DNA of 64,000 nt from Hydrogenophilaceae bacterium (GCA_013389015.1 JACAEE010000089.1:1-64000); one strand, 5' to 3'; counted from the stretch's first letter, positions 30,222 to 40,927 are shown. Numbers and translations: made by a program. Notes: generated by a model not told the origin, from the sequence alone.

Positions 30222-30824
30222 TCAGCCCGCGGTGAACACGGCGCAAGCGAGGCGGGCGCCGGCGCCGCCGATGGGCTGGGTGGTCTGGTCGTCGCGCGCG
30301 GCGTGGATGATCAGGCTGGAGCCGTCGGCGTCCCAGATCGGGGTGCGGCCGGGCGCTTCGGGGCGCAGCGTCAGCAGCGGCGAATAGAGCTCGGCCTCGA
30401 AGGCGCCCGCTTCCGGCGCCCAGATCGAGGGGAGGTCTCCGGGCTCGGGCCCGTTGGGGTTCAGCAGGCCGTGGCGGCCGTCCCCCGCGCCTGCGTGCGA
30501 TCCGGCGTGAGCGAATCCCTGCGCGCCGTCGTCGCAGCCGCCGACGCTGTGGATATGCGCGCCATGCCAGCCGGGCGGCAGCGCGCCTGCCTCAAGGCGC
30601 AGATGGATGAGCACCCCGGCCGGCCCTTCGGTCATCCGGGCGGTTCCCACCGGCGCGCCTGCGGCGTTCAGAATGGGCGCTTCCGCGGTTTGGCCGACGA
30701 AGTCGAGCCCGGAGGACGCCGTTTCCGCCGGCGCCGCCTCGCGCTCCTGCGGCGGGCTGCAGCCGCTGGCGAGGCCGAGGAGGGCGACGAAACAGGGGTT
30801 ACGGAGGAAGGCGACGCGGGGCAT
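30222..30824 (-). CDS. Cu/Zn superoxide dismutase-like lipoprotein
   Basis: 200 residues. Lipoprotein signal ending LASGC. The copper ligands HGAHIH (His90, His92) and His174 ([10 protein letters not shown]), bridging His110, zinc ligand His118 and Asp130 are in the spacing of bovine SOD1. The third zinc His is Glu127 (GPEPGD for GPHAGD). Cys97 and Cys194 match the disulfide. The enzyme would dismutate periplasmic superoxide, but the zinc site is changed. It is divergent from gyrA with 135 bases between. Confidence 0.82.
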   Translation of the reverse strand: MPRVAFLRNPCFVALLGLASGCSPPQEREAAPAETASSGLDFVGQTAEAPILNAAGAPVGTARMTEGPAGVLIHLRLEAGALPPGWHGAHIHSVGGCDDGAQGFAHAGSHAGAGDGRHGLLNPNGPEPGDLPSIWAPEAGAFEAELYSPLLTLRPEAPGRTPIWDADGSSLIIHAARDDQTTQPIGGAGARLACAVFTAG

Positions 30825-30959
30825 GGCGGCTCCTGCAATTGGACGGCGGCGTGGACCGGCGCTGGTTTGCCGGGCGCGGGGGGAAAGTGCTACCTAAGCA
30901 GCGAGTCACAAACAGGCCGCCGGCAGCCTCCTGCCCGGGCCGCAACATCGTCGATCACC

Positions 30960-33701
30960 TTGGCAGACACACACGATCCTGGCGACCCGCCGGAAGACGG
31001 ATCCGCCGGTTCCGCGCTTCCGCCCGGCGTCGCGCCCATCCACATCGAAGACGAACTCAAGCGCTCCTATCTCGACTACGCGATGAGCGTGATCGTCGCG
31101 CGCGCGCTGCCGGACGTGCGCGACGGCCTCAAGCCCGTGCACCGGCGCATCCTCTACGGCATGTACGAGGAGGGAAACACCCACGACAAGCGCCACCGCA
31201 AGTCCGCCAACACCGTCGGCGAGGTGATGGGCCGCTACCACCCGCACGGGGACCTTGCGATCTATGACGCGCTCGTGCGCATGGCGCAGGATTTTTCGAT
31301 GGGCCTGCCGCTCATCGACGGCCAGGGCAATTTCGGCTCCGTCGACGGCGATCCGCCGGCGGCGATGCGCTACACCGAAAGCCGCCTGGCGAAGGCCGCC
31401 AATGCGCTGCTTGAAGACATCAAGGAAGACACCGTCGATTTCCAGCCGAACTATGACGGCGAGCGCCAGGAGCCGACGGTGCTGCCCGCGCGCTATCCGA
31501 ACCTGCTCGTCAACGGCGCGGGCGGAATCGCGGTCGGCATGGCGACGAACATCCCGCCACACAATCTGGGCGAAGTGATCGACGCCACGATCGCGATGAT
31601 CGAGCGGCCGGACATCACCGAACTCGAACTGCTGGACATCGTTCCGGGCCCGGACTTTCCGACCGGCGGCGAGATCCTCGGGCGCGCCGGGGCGCGCATG
31701 GCGCTGGCGACGGGCCGCGGCTCCGTCGTCATTCGCGCCAAGCACCATATGGAGACGATCCGCGGGCGCGAGGCGATCGTCTTCACCGAGATTCCGTACC
31801 AGGTGAACAAGGCGCAGATGTGCGAGAAGATCGGCGAACTCGTGCGCGAAAAGCGCGTCGAGGGCATCGCCGATATGCGCGATGAATCGAACCGCGAAGG
31901 CATCCGCATCGTGTTCGAGATCAAGCGCGACGCGGTGCCGGACGTCGTGCTGAATCAGCTCTACCGCTTCACCCAGCTGCAGACGTCCTTCGGCGTCAAC
32001 ATGCTGGCGCTCAATCGCGGGCGGCCTGAGCAGATGGGACTGCGTCCCATCCTCACGGCGTTCCTCTCATTTCGCGAACAGGTCGTCACCCGGCGCACCA
32101 AGTTCCGCCTGGCGAAGGCGCGCAAGCGCGGCCACGAGACGGTCGGCCTGGCGATCGCGGTGGCGAACATCGACGAAGTGATCCGCACGATTCGCCAAAG
32201 CGCCGATCCGGCGGAGGCGCGCGAACGGCTGCTCGCCCGCTCCTGGCCCGTCGGCGACATGCTGCCGCTGATCGAACTCATCGCCGATCCGCGCTCGAAC
32301 GCGATCGAAGAGATCGACGGGGCCGCTTCGCTCAAGCTCTCGGACGAACAGGCGCGCGCGATCCTGGCCTTGCAGCTGGCGCGGCTCACGGGCCTTGGGC
32401 GCGACGACATCGCCAAGGCCGCGCGCGAGATCGCCGAGGAGATCAAGGGGCTGCTCGAAATCCTCGCATCGCGGCAGATGATCCTCGACATCATCAAGGC
32501 GGAGCTTCTGGAGGTGAAGGCGGCGTTCGCGATTCCGCGGCGCACCACGTTCTCCGAAGCCGAAGGCGAGATCGACGACGAGGCGCTGATCACGCGCGAG
32601 GACATGGTCGTCACCGTCACCCATGGCGGCTACGCTAAGCGCACGCCCCTCTCGCAGTACCGCAGGCAGCGGCGCGGCGGGCGCGGGCGCGCCGGCATGA
32701 CCACCAAGGACGAGGATTACGTGACGCGGCTCTTCGTAGCCTCGACGCATACGCCGATCCTGTTCTTCTCCTCCACCGGGATCGTCTACAAGGAGAAGGT
32801 GTGGCGCCTGCCGCTGGGCGATCCGCGCACGCGCGGGCGGGCGCTGATCAATATTCTCAATCTCGATGCGGGCGAGACCATCACCTCGGTGATGGCGCTG
32901 CCGGAAAATGAAGGCGATTGGGACAAGCTGGACGTCATGTTCGCGACCAAGAGCGGGCAGGTCCGGCGCAACAAGCTCTCTGACTTCACGCAGGTCTACC
33001 GGGCCGGCAAGATCGCCATGAAGCTGGACGAGGGCGACGGCATCGTCGACGTCCAGATCTGCGACGAGGACAGCGACATTCTCCTCACCACCGCGCAAGC
33101 GCAGTGCATCCGCTTCCGCGCCACGGACGTGCGCGTGTTCAAGGGGCGGGATTCGACCGGCGTGCGCGGCATCGATCTGAAGGAAGGCGATTCCGTCATC
33201 GGCATGGCGGTCCTGAAGCATGTGGACGTGACCGCGGGCGAAGTGCGCGCCTTCTTCAAGTGGGACGCGCAGGATCGCGGCGAAGTCGAGCCGGAGGAGA
33301 ACGGCGAGGAGAGCGGCGAGGCGGAGGTTCCCTTCGAGCGGCTCACCTGGCTCAAGACCCAGGAGCAGTTCATCCTCACAGTCACGTCCGACGGCCTCGG
33401 CAAGCGCGCCTCCTCCTTCGAGTACCGGACGACCGGGCGCGGCGGCAAAGGCCTCATCGCGCATCGCCTGCAGGAAGGCGCACGCCTCGTTGCGTCCTTC
33501 CCGGTGAAGGACGAAGAGGAATTGATGCTGGTGACTGATAAGGGCCAGCTCATCCGCACGGGCGTGAAGGACATCCGCATCGCCGGGCGCGCCACGCAGG
33601 GCGTGTGGATCATACGACCGGGCGAAGACGAGCATGTGGTCGCAGCCGAACGGCTGGAGGACGTCGATGGCGGCGAAGACGGCGGCGAGCCTGCCGAATA
33701 A
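30960..33701 (+). CDS. gyrA: DNA gyrase subunit A
   Basis: 913 residues. GyrA breaks and rejoins DNA to introduce negative supercoils. The likely start is TTG at 30960 ([13 protein letters not shown]); the frame is open much further upstream across the divergent sodC-like gene without homology. The catalytic Tyr138 lies in [10 protein letters not shown], and the GyrA box is [10 protein letters not shown]. The quinolone region reads [10 protein letters not shown], so residue 99 (E. coli 83) is Leu. coaD follows 16 bases later. Confidence 0.95.
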   Translation: MADTHDPGDPPEDGSAGSALPPGVAPIHIEDELKRSYLDYAMSVIVARALPDVRDGLKPVHRRILYGMYEEGNTHDKRHRKSANTVGEVMGRYHPHGDLAIYDALVRMAQDFSMGLPLIDGQGNFGSVDGDPPAAMRYTESRLAKAANALLEDIKEDTVDFQPNYDGERQEPTVLPARYPNLLVNGAGGIAVGMATNIPPHNLGEVIDATIAMIERPDITELELLDIVPGPDFPTGGEILGRAGARMALATGRGSVVIRAKHHMETIRGREAIVFTEIPYQVNKAQMCEKIGELVREKRVEGIADMRDESNREGIRIVFEIKRDAVPDVVLNQLYRFTQLQTSFGVNMLALNRGRPEQMGLRPILTAFLSFREQVVTRRTKFRLAKARKRGHETVGLAIAVANIDEVIRTIRQSADPAEARERLLARSWPVGDMLPLIELIADPRSNAIEEIDGAASLKLSDEQARAILALQLARLTGLGRDDIAKAAREIAEEIKGLLEILASRQMILDIIKAELLEVKAAFAIPRRTTFSEAEGEIDDEALITREDMVVTVTHGGYAKRTPLSQYRRQRRGGRGRAGMTTKDEDYVTRLFVASTHTPILFFSSTGIVYKEKVWRLPLGDPRTRGRALINILNLDAGETITSVMALPENEGDWDKLDVMFATKSGQVRRNKLSDFTQVYRAGKIAMKLDEGDGIVDVQICDEDSDILLTTAQAQCIRFRATDVRVFKGRDSTGVRGIDLKEGDSVIGMAVLKHVDVTAGEVRAFFKWDAQDRGEVEPEENGEESGEAEVPFERLTWLKTQEQFILTVTSDGLGKRASSFEYRTTGRGGKGLIAHRLQEGARLVASFPVKDEEELMLVTDKGQLIRTGVKDIRIAGRATQGVWIIRPGEDEHVVAAERLEDVDGGEDGGEPAE

Positions 33702-33717
33702 ACGTGAGGAGGCGTGC

Positions 33718-34215
33718 ATGACCGTCAAACCGCTGGTCGGGCTCTATCCGGGCACGTTCGACCCGCTCACCAACGGCCATCTCGACATCATCCGCCGCGC
33801 CGAAAAGCTGGTGGACAGGCTGGTCATCGGCGTCGCGATCAACCGCGACAAGGGCCCGCTGTTCACGCTGGAGGAACGGGTCGCGATGGTCACGGAAGAG
33901 ACCAAGCGCCTCAAGCTCGACATGGAGATCGAGGTTCGCGCTTTTGACACATTGCTGATGAAGTTCGCCGAAGAAGTCGCTGCGCACGTGATCGTGCGCG
34001 GATTGCGCGCGGTGTCCGACTTTGAGTATGAATTCCAGATGGTGGGGATGAACCAAAAGTTGAATCCCAACATCGAAACGGTCTTCCTCATGGCCGATCC
34101 GACGCATCAGGCGATCGCGTCGCGGCTGGTGAAGGAAATCGCGCGCCTGAAAGGCGATGTGCGGCATTTCGTGCCTGCGGCGGTCGAACAACGGCTGCGG
34201 GCCAAGTTCGGGTGA
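33718..34215 (+). CDS. coaD: Pantetheine-phosphate adenylyltransferase
   Basis: 165 residues. CoaD makes dephospho-CoA from phosphopantetheine and ATP. The nucleotidyl-transferase motif is YPGTFDPLTNGHLDII, and the phosphate loop end has VETVFLMADPTHQAIASRLV. The ATG at 33718 follows gaggagg by five bases. Its stop overlaps a possible GTG start of the next gene. Placement after gyrA is usual in Caulobacterales-like genomes. Confidence 0.96.
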   Translation: MTVKPLVGLYPGTFDPLTNGHLDIIRRAEKLVDRLVIGVAINRDKGPLFTLEERVAMVTEETKRLKLDMEIEVRAFDTLLMKFAEEVAAHVIVRGLRAVSDFEYEFQMVGMNQKLNPNIETVFLMADPTHQAIASRLVKEIARLKGDVRHFVPAAVEQRLRAKFG

Positions 34216-34220
34216 GAGCC

Positions 34221-35096
34221 ATGCGTGGGTTCGCGCTTGCATTCTTGTGTCTGGTTCTGGCGGGAACGGCGAGCGCGCAGCGTGCGCCCGACGCCGCCGT
34301 CTGGCGCCCGCTCGATCCTGAGAACACGCTCTATATCGACACCGCCCACGGGCGGATCGTGGTGGAGATGTATCCGGAAGTGGCGCCGCGCGCGGTCGAG
34401 CGGATCAAGACGCTTGCGCGCATGCAATTCTATGACGGGCTCACGTTTCATCGCGTCATCGAGGGCTTCATGGCCCAGGGCGGCGATCCTCTGGGCGACG
34501 GCACGGGGGCATCGCCGCTGCCTGATCTGCCGGCGGAGTTCACGTTCCGGCGCGGCGCCGAATTCCCCTTCGTCCAGGCCGCGCAGCAGACCAATTTCCG
34601 GCTCGGCTTCTACAAGGCCATGCCGATCGCCACCCAGCCCGACGCGCTCATGAGCGCCACCGCCGACGGGCGCGTCTACGCGCACGGGCTGCACTGCCCC
34701 GGCGTCGCCTCGATGGCGCGCGGCGAGGACGACAACACCGCCAACAGCCAGTTCTTCCTCATGCGCGACGCCTATCCGCGGCTGGACGGGGAATACACCA
34801 TCTGGGGCCGTGTGGTCTTCGGGCTGGACGTCGTGCGCCGGCTCAATGTGGGAGAGCCCCCGCCGAATCCTGACCGCATGCTGCAGGTGCGCGTCGCGGC
34901 CGATCTGCCCGAGTCGGAGCGGGCGCCCATCTATGTCATGCGTACGGACAGCCGCGAGTTCCGCGACTTGATCCAGGACGTGCGGCGCGAGCGCCGGGCC
35001 GATTTCTCCGTCTGCGACATCGAAGTTCCCGCGCGCGTGCCGCGCACCCAGGAAAGAGAGAGACGCTGGTGGTCGATCATACCGTTTCTGAACTAG
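34221..35096 (+). CDS. Exported peptidyl-prolyl isomerase (cyclophilin)
   Basis: 291 residues. Signal peptide at residues 1-20 ending in ASA. The cyclophilin core begins NTLYIDTAHGRIVVEMYPEVAP and has FYDGLTFHRVIEGFMAQGGDP and ANSQFFLM. An extra segment of about 45 residues (around 110-160) separates the strands, and a C-terminal tail of about 60 follows the core. It isomerises proline bonds in the periplasm. GTG at 34212, overlapping the coaD stop, is an alternative start three codons upstream. The 3' end overlaps the next gene by 28 bases. Confidence 0.88.
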   Translation: MRGFALAFLCLVLAGTASAQRAPDAAVWRPLDPENTLYIDTAHGRIVVEMYPEVAPRAVERIKTLARMQFYDGLTFHRVIEGFMAQGGDPLGDGTGASPLPDLPAEFTFRRGAEFPFVQAAQQTNFRLGFYKAMPIATQPDALMSATADGRVYAHGLHCPGVASMARGEDDNTANSQFFLMRDAYPRLDGEYTIWGRVVFGLDVVRRLNVGEPPPNPDRMLQVRVAADLPESERAPIYVMRTDSREFRDLIQDVRRERRADFSVCDIEVPARVPRTQERERRWWSIIPFLN

Positions 35097-35527
35097 TGAT
35101 GACGCTCGAGACGGGCGACGTCCGCATTCGCCTTCGCCCGGACCTCGCGCCCGGTCACGTGCAGCGCATCGCCGAGCTCGCCAACGAGGGCTTCTATGAC
35201 GGGGTGGTGTTCCATCGCGTGATCGACGGCTTCATGGCGCAAGGCGGCGACCCCACCGGCACGGGGCGCGGCGGATCGAAGAAGCCGAACCTCAAGGCGG
35301 AGTTTTCGCGCGAGCCGCATGTGCGCGGCGTGTGCTCCATGGCGCGCTCGCAGGATCCGAACTCGGCCAACAGCCAGTTCTTCATCTGCTTCGGCGACGC
35401 GCGCTTCCTCGACGGGCAATACACCGTTTGGGGCGAAGTGACCTCCGGCATGGAGCATGTCGACGCGTTGCCCAAAGGCGAGCCGCCGCGCAGTCCCGGA
35501 AAGATCGTGACGATGCGGGCGGCGTGA
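35069..35527 (+). CDS. Cytoplasmic peptidyl-prolyl isomerase (cyclophilin)
   Basis: 152 residues from GTG at 35069, preceded by gagagag; ATG at 35099 is an alternative. The compact cyclophilin has EGFYDGVVFHRVIDGFMAQGGDPTGTG, given here in part, and SANSQFFICFGDA. No signal peptide, so it is the cytoplasmic partner of the exported isomerase before it. The two are adjacent and overlap by 28 bases, which suggests coupled translation. Confidence 0.9.
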   Translation: MVDHTVSELVMTLETGDVRIRLRPDLAPGHVQRIAELANEGFYDGVVFHRVIDGFMAQGGDPTGTGRGGSKKPNLKAEFSREPHVRGVCSMARSQDPNSANSQFFICFGDARFLDGQYTVWGEVTSGMEHVDALPKGEPPRSPGKIVTMRAA

Positions 35528-35569
35528 TCGGGACATGCGCCGCGCGCAAGCCGGGGCAGGGTGTTCGCC

Positions 35570-36616
35570 ATGCGCGTCGAGCTGTTCGATTTTGAACTCC
35601 CTGACGAGCTGATCGCGCTCAGGCCCGCGCGGCCGCGAGAGCGCGCGCGGCTGCTCGTGGATGCGGGGGCGGAATTCGCCGACCACGTGGTCGGCGACGC
35701 GCCAGCGCTGCTGCGGCCGGGCGACCTCCTCGTCTTCAACGATACGCGGGTGATTCCAGCGCGCTTGAAGGGGATGCGTGAGCGCGAGGACGGCGCCGTG
35801 CGTGTGGAGGCCACATTGATCGAACGCCTGGGGCCGGCGCGGTGGCGGGCGTTCGCCAAGCCCGGAAGGCGGCTTCGGATCGGCGACGAAGTGCGCTTTG
35901 GGACGTTTGACGCCAGAGTGGCTGCGAAAGACGAAGAGGGCGTCGTCACGCTTGATTTCGATCTCGGCGGCGCGCACCTCGACGCCGCGATCGCCGCGCA
36001 TGGGCAAACGCCGCTGCCGCCCTACATCGCCAGCCGCCGGCCGGAGGACGAGGCCGACATCACCGACTACCAGACCGTCTATGCGCGCCGCGACGGCGCG
36101 GTGGCCGCGCCGACGGCGGGACTGCACTTCTCCGAAGATCTCCTGCGCGCGCTCGACGGCGCGGGCGTGGGACGGGCGTTCGTGACCTTGCATGTCGGCG
36201 CCGGCACGTTCCTGCCGGTCAAGGCGGCCGACACCGCCGACCATGTGATGCACAGCGAATGGCGCGAGATCAGCGCCGAGACCGCCGCGCGGATCAACCA
36301 AGCCAAGCGCGCCGGGCGCCGCGTCGTCGCAATCGGCACGACGGCGCTGAGGACGCTCGAGTCCGCGGCGAACGAGGCCGGCGAGCTGAGCGCGACCTCC
36401 GGCGCGACCGACATCTTCATCACCCCGGGCTACCGCTTCCGCGTGGTCGATGGGCTCTGGACCAATTTTCACCTGCCGCGCTCGACGCTGTTCATGCTCA
36501 TCGCCGCCTTCATCGGCCTGGAGCGCGCCAAGGCGGCGTACGCCCACGCGATCGCGCAGCGCTATCGCTTCTATTCCTACGGAGACGCGTGCCTCTTCTG
36601 GCGGAACCCGCGGTGA
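35570..36616 (+). CDS. queA: tRNA preQ1(34) S-adenosylmethionine ribosyltransferase-isomerase
   Basis: 348 residues. QueA converts preQ1-tRNA to epoxyqueuosine-tRNA with S-adenosylmethionine as ribosyl donor. Motifs: [48 protein letters not shown] and [18 protein letters not shown]. The ATG at 35570 gives the standard [14 protein letters not shown] at 35561 is also in frame. Its stop overlaps the GTG start of tgt, so the two queuosine genes are coupled. Confidence 0.95.
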   Translation: MRVELFDFELPDELIALRPARPRERARLLVDAGAEFADHVVGDAPALLRPGDLLVFNDTRVIPARLKGMREREDGAVRVEATLIERLGPARWRAFAKPGRRLRIGDEVRFGTFDARVAAKDEEGVVTLDFDLGGAHLDAAIAAHGQTPLPPYIASRRPEDEADITDYQTVYARRDGAVAAPTAGLHFSEDLLRALDGAGVGRAFVTLHVGAGTFLPVKAADTADHVMHSEWREISAETAARINQAKRAGRRVVAIGTTALRTLESAANEAGELSATSGATDIFITPGYRFRVVDGLWTNFHLPRSTLFMLIAAFIGLERAKAAYAHAIAQRYRFYSYGDACLFWRNPR

Positions 36617-37731
36617 GTTTTCCGTTCGCCATCGATGCGACGGACGGCGCGGCGCGTACGGGCGCGCTCACGACGTCGCGCGGCGTGATCCGCACGCCGG
36701 CGTTCATGCCGGTGGGGACGGCGGGCGGGGTGAAGGGGCTTTCCGTCGCGCAGGTCAAATCCACCGGCGCCGACATCATGCTCGCCAACACCTATCACCT
36801 CATGTTGCGGCCTGGCGCGGAACGCGTGGCGCGCCTGGGCGGGCTGCACGCGTTCTCGAGCTGGGACGGGCCGATCATCACCGATTCCGGCGGCTATCAG
36901 GTGATGTCGCTGGCGAAGCTCCGTACGCTGAGCGAGACCGGCGTCGTCTTCCGCAGCCATATCGACGGCGCCGCGTATGAGTTGACGCCGGAGCGCGCGG
37001 TGGAGATCCAGGCCGATCTCCTCGGCGTCGACATCATCATGCAACTGGATGAATGTCCCGCCTTGCCGGCGCCGCGGGCGGAGGTGGAAACCGCCATGGA
37101 GCGCTCCTTGCGCTGGGCGGTACGCTGCAAGCGTGCGTTCGGCCAACGCCAAACGCAGAACCTGTTCGCGATCGTTCAGGGCGGCGTTGACGAAAGCCTG
37201 CGCCGGCGATCGGCCGAAGCGCTGGTTGCGGAAGGGTTCGACGGCTACGCCGTCGGCGGGCTGGCGGTCGGCGAGCCGCAGGCGGAGATGCTGCGCACGC
37301 TCGACGCCACGGTCCCGCTTCTGCCGCGCGAACGCCCGCGCTATCTCATGGGCGTCGGCAAGCCGATCGATCTGGTGGAGGCCGTGGCGCGCGGGATCGA
37401 CATGTTCGATTGCGTGATCCCGACGCGCTCGGGCCGGCATGGCCAGGCCTGGAGCGATGCGGGGCCGATCAATCTCAAGAACGCGCGCTATGCGGAGGAT
37501 CGCGCGCCGCTCGACGAGGGGCTCGATTGTCCCGCTAGCCGCGACTATTCCAAGGCGTTCCTGCATCACCTGGTGAAGAGCGAGGAACTGTTCGCGCAGG
37601 TCGCCCTCTCCTGGCACAACCTTGCCTACTACCAGCGCCTGATGCAGCGCATGCGCGAGGCGATCGCCGCACGGGCCTTCGGCGACTTCGCCGCCGCCTT
37701 TCGTGAACGCTGGGCGCGCGCCGCCGACTGA
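36613..37731 (+). CDS. tgt: Queuine tRNA-ribosyltransferase with altered zinc site
   Basis: 372 residues from a GTG overlapping the queA stop. Tgt swaps guanine 34 for preQ1 in tRNAs with GUN anticodons. Catalytic elements are intact: [43 protein letters not shown] and nucleophile region [10 protein letters not shown]. The zinc site, normally CxCx2C with a downstream His, reads L304-D-C306-P-A-S309 and His335. Two of three cysteines are lost. The enzyme may work without zinc or with changed stability; the call as Tgt is still firm. Confidence 0.93.
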   Translation: MSFPFAIDATDGAARTGALTTSRGVIRTPAFMPVGTAGGVKGLSVAQVKSTGADIMLANTYHLMLRPGAERVARLGGLHAFSSWDGPIITDSGGYQVMSLAKLRTLSETGVVFRSHIDGAAYELTPERAVEIQADLLGVDIIMQLDECPALPAPRAEVETAMERSLRWAVRCKRAFGQRQTQNLFAIVQGGVDESLRRRSAEALVAEGFDGYAVGGLAVGEPQAEMLRTLDATVPLLPRERPRYLMGVGKPIDLVEAVARGIDMFDCVIPTRSGRHGQAWSDAGPINLKNARYAEDRAPLDEGLDCPASRDYSKAFLHHLVKSEELFAQVALSWHNLAYYQRLMQRMREAIAARAFGDFAAAFRERWARAAD

Positions 37732-37732
37732 T

Positions 37733-38356
37733 TTACGGCGGCGAGCCGACGCCGGCAGGATGCGGATTGGCCCGTTCCTGCTCTTCGCGCGCCTCTCGCC
37801 GCGCGGTTTCGGGCGGCGGCGGCGCCGGCACGACCGCCCGGCAGCCCAGCGAGGCGCCGTAGCCGCGCAGGAACGCGCGCCGGGTCTGGCCCATGCTGAT
37901 CGCTTCGGCGTAGCGGCGCTGGGCGCGCTGGGCGCCGGAGAGGCGCCGCACCCAGGACCGGAACGGCACAGCGTCGCCGGCGACGTCGCCGGCGGCGTTG
38001 ACGGCGGCGTTGGACGCCTCATCCGCCCCGCGCTGCGTCATCGTGCGCTCTTCGGGCGGCTGGAAATCCTCCTCGCCCAGCACCGCATCGAGCTGGCCGA
38101 TTTCGTACAGGATCGTCGGGCAGCCGCCGACGAGATTCGTCGTTGAATACGGATATTTGAGCTGTTCGAGGATCTCCGGAATGTCGGGCCGGATGAGGCC
38201 GACGTCGCGGAGCGGCGAGGTCGCCGCGTCGGCGAATCCCCGGCGCGTGCGGTCGCCGCGACTGTCGTCGTCCCGGCTGCCGCTGGAGCTGGCGCAGCCC
38301 GTCATCGCCAGGACGGCCAAGCCCATGGCCGCCATGCGGGTGGTGAATCGGATCAT
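37733..38356 (-). CDS. Lipoprotein of unknown function
   Basis: 207 residues. Signal with lipobox LAMTGC (Cys about residue 21), a Ser/Asp/Arg linker, then DVGLIRPDIPEILEQLKYPYS and a Cys pair (GGCPTI, LGCRAV), and a Pro-rich end. It converges on tgt with a one-base gap. I do not recognise a family. Lipoproteins of this size occur near tgt in related genomes, but I cannot name a function. Confidence 0.7.
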   Translation of the reverse strand: MIRFTTRMAAMGLAVLAMTGCASSSGSRDDDSRGDRTRRGFADAATSPLRDVGLIRPDIPEILEQLKYPYSTTNLVGGCPTILYEIGQLDAVLGEEDFQPPEERTMTQRGADEASNAAVNAAGDVAGDAVPFRSWVRRLSGAQRAQRRYAEAISMGQTRRAFLRGYGASLGCRAVVPAPPPPETARREAREEQERANPHPAGVGSPP

Positions 38357-38472
38357 CGCGCTCCTCTGACGAGGTCTCCATAAACTGCGCCGCGGGGATC
38401 GCCAATGACGGCATGTAGTCGCCGCCGGCGCGCTTGGCGCGGCGCTCGCGCCCAGGTTAAGGGCATCGCGCC

Positions 38473-40917
38473 ATGCTGCCGATTGAAGCAGTTCTCGATG
38501 ACCTCCGGGCGGCGCTCCGGGCGCGCAGCGAGGCGGTGCTGGTCGCCCCTCCGGGCGCCGGCAAGACCACGCGCACGCCGCTGGCGCTCCTGGACGAGCC
38601 CTGGGTCGCCGGCCGCCGGCTCGTCCTGCTTTCGCCGCGGCGGATCGCAGCGCGCGCGGCGGCGGCGCGGATGGCGGCGAGCCTAGGCGAACGGGTCGGC
38701 GAGACGGTCGGATACCGGGTGCGCCTGGATGCGAAGGCGAGCGCGCGCACCCGCATCGAAGTCGTCACCGAAGGCGTGTTCACACGGCGCATTCTCAATC
38801 AACCCGACCTCCCGGACGTCGCCGCCGTGCTGTTCGACGAATTCCACGAGCGCAGCCTCGAGGGTGATCTGGGGCTGGCGCTGGCGCGCGACGCGCAGAC
38901 CGGCTTGCGCCCGGATTTGCGGCTCCTCGTGATGTCGGCCACGCTCGATGCGGCGCGGATCGCGGCGCTGCTGGGCGACGCGCCGATCGTGGAATCGCAA
39001 GGGCGGCTGTTCCCCGTCGAGGCGCGCTACCGGCCGCGCGACCCGCACGCGCGCATCGAAGATGAGGCCGCCGCCGCCGTGCGCGGCGCGCATACGGGCG
39101 AGGCGGGTTCGATTCTCGTCTTCCTCCCCGGCGCGCGCGAGATCGAACGCGTCGCATCGCTGCTGCGCGAGACGCTGCATGATCCGGACACGGACGTTCG
39201 CCCGCTCTATGGCGCGCTCTCCCCCGCCGAGCAGGACGCCGCCATCGCGCCGCCGCCCGAGGGACGGCGCAAGATCGTGCTCGCGACCGCGATTGCGGAG
39301 ACCAGCCTCACGATCGAGGGCGTGCGCGTTGTGATCGACAGCGGGCTGGCGCGCCGCGCGCGCTATGAGCCCGGCCTGGGTCTGACGCGGCTGGAGACGG
39401 TGCGTGCGAGCCGCGCCGCCGTGGAGCAGCGGCGTGGCCGCGCCGGGCGGCTCGAGCCCGGCGTCTGTGTGCGCCTCTGGGCCGAGGGCGAGACTCGCGC
39501 GCTGCCTCCCTTCGATCGCCCCGAGATTCTCGACGCCGACCTTTCGGGGCTCGCGCTCGATCTGGCCGCATGGGGCGTGCGCGATCCGGCTTCGCTCGCC
39601 TGGCTCGACCCGCCCCCCGCCGCGGCTTGGCGCGAGGCTCAGGCGCTGCTGGCGCTCATCGGGGCGCTGGATGGGGACGGGCGCCTCACGCCGCACGGCG
39701 CGGCGCTTTCGCGCCTGCCCTTGCCGCCGCGGCTGGCCCACATGGTGCTGGCCGCGCCGGCGAACGAACGCGCGCTCGCCGCGCGCATCGCTGTCCTGCT
39801 GACCGAGCAAGGGCTGGGCGGGCGCGATGCCGATCTGAGCATTCGCCTCAGCCGGGCGGAGCAGGATCAGGGCGCACGCGCGACAGCAGCGCGCACGCTC
39901 GCCGCGCGGATCGCCAGAGATGCGCAGGCGCAGGGCGATGCGGACGCCGCGAGCGCCGGCGCGCTGCTTGCGCGCGCCTATCCGGATCGGGTCGCGAAGG
40001 CGCGGGCGCGCGGCGGCGGCGAATTCGTGCTGGCGAACGGGCGCGGCGCGCGCCTGCCGCAGACCGAAGCGCTGGCGCGCGAGGATTTCGTCGTCGTCGC
40101 TGAACTGGCGGGCGCCGCTGATCGCGCGCAGATCCTGCTGGCTGCGCCGATCGCCGCCGCCGACGTCGAGAGATTGTTCGCGCGCCAGATCGAATCGCGC
40201 GACGAGGCGATCCTCGACCCCGACACGCGCCGGGTGCGCGCGCGCCGCGTGCGCCGGCTTGGGCGCATCGTGCTCAGAGAGACGCCGCTTGAAAGTCCGA
40301 GTGCGGAGGATAGGGCGCGGGCGATCGTCGAGGCCGTCTCCCAGACCGGTCTCTCGCTCCTGCCATGGAGCGAGAGCGATCGCCAGCTGCGCGCGCGCGT
40401 GGCGCTGATGCGCAGTCTGGAGGGCGAGGCCTGGCCCGACTGGTCGGATGACGCCCTGGCGGCGCGCCTCGATGACTGGCTTGCGCCCGCGATCGACGGC
40501 GCGCGCGACCTCGACGCGCTGGGGGACGGGCGGCTGGGGCGCGCGCTCGAGCAGCAGCTCGACTTCGCCCAGCGCCGCGCGCTCGCGGAAGCCGCGCCGG
40601 CGCGGTTCGAGACGCCGGCCGGCGGCTCGGCGCTGATCGATTATGCGGCGGAGAACGGCCCTGCCGTCGATGTGCGGCTGCAGGAGGTGTTCGGCATGCG
40701 CGAGCATCCCAGCGTGGCGCGCGGGCGCGCGCCGCTCTTGCTGCGGCTCTTGTCCCCGGCGCAGCGCCCCATCCAAGTGACGCGCGATCTGCCCGGCTTC
40801 TGGCGCGGCTCTTACGCAGAGGTGCGCATACAGATGCGCGGGCGCTACCCCAAGCATCCCTGGCCGGAGGATCCGCTGGCGGCCCAACCCACACGCCGCG
40901 CGAAGCCGCGGACATGA
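38473..40917 (+). CDS. hrpB: ATP-dependent helicase HrpB
   Basis: 814 residues. HrpB is a DEAH-box RNA helicase of the HrpA/HrpB group, often linked to wall synthesis or RNA processing. Walker A VAPPGAGKTTRTPLAL, motif II FDEFHERSLEGDL (DEFH is normal here), motif III MSATLD, and motif VI QRRGRAGR. A HrpB-specific C-terminal domain ends AEVRIQMRGRYPKHPWPEDP. It begins a two-gene plus-strand unit with the dehydratase 10 bases downstream. Confidence 0.93.
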   Translation: MLPIEAVLDDLRAALRARSEAVLVAPPGAGKTTRTPLALLDEPWVAGRRLVLLSPRRIAARAAAARMAASLGERVGETVGYRVRLDAKASARTRIEVVTEGVFTRRILNQPDLPDVAAVLFDEFHERSLEGDLGLALARDAQTGLRPDLRLLVMSATLDAARIAALLGDAPIVESQGRLFPVEARYRPRDPHARIEDEAAAAVRGAHTGEAGSILVFLPGAREIERVASLLRETLHDPDTDVRPLYGALSPAEQDAAIAPPPEGRRKIVLATAIAETSLTIEGVRVVIDSGLARRARYEPGLGLTRLETVRASRAAVEQRRGRAGRLEPGVCVRLWAEGETRALPPFDRPEILDADLSGLALDLAAWGVRDPASLAWLDPPPAAAWREAQALLALIGALDGDGRLTPHGAALSRLPLPPRLAHMVLAAPANERALAARIAVLLTEQGLGGRDADLSIRLSRAEQDQGARATAARTLAARIARDAQAQGDADAASAGALLARAYPDRVAKARARGGGEFVLANGRGARLPQTEALAREDFVVVAELAGAADRAQILLAAPIAAADVERLFARQIESRDEAILDPDTRRVRARRVRRLGRIVLRETPLESPSAEDRARAIVEAVSQTGLSLLPWSESDRQLRARVALMRSLEGEAWPDWSDDALAARLDDWLAPAIDGARDLDALGDGRLGRALEQQLDFAQRRALAEAAPARFETPAGGSALIDYAAENGPAVDVRLQEVFGMREHPSVARGRAPLLLRLLSPAQRPIQVTRDLPGFWRGSYAEVRIQMRGRYPKHPWPEDPLAAQPTRRAKPRT

Positions 40918-40927
40918 GAGGTCGAGC

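Noticed and set aside
38821-38860. DEFH instead of DEAH in HrpB
   Set aside because: DEFH is normal in HrpB proteins as I know them.
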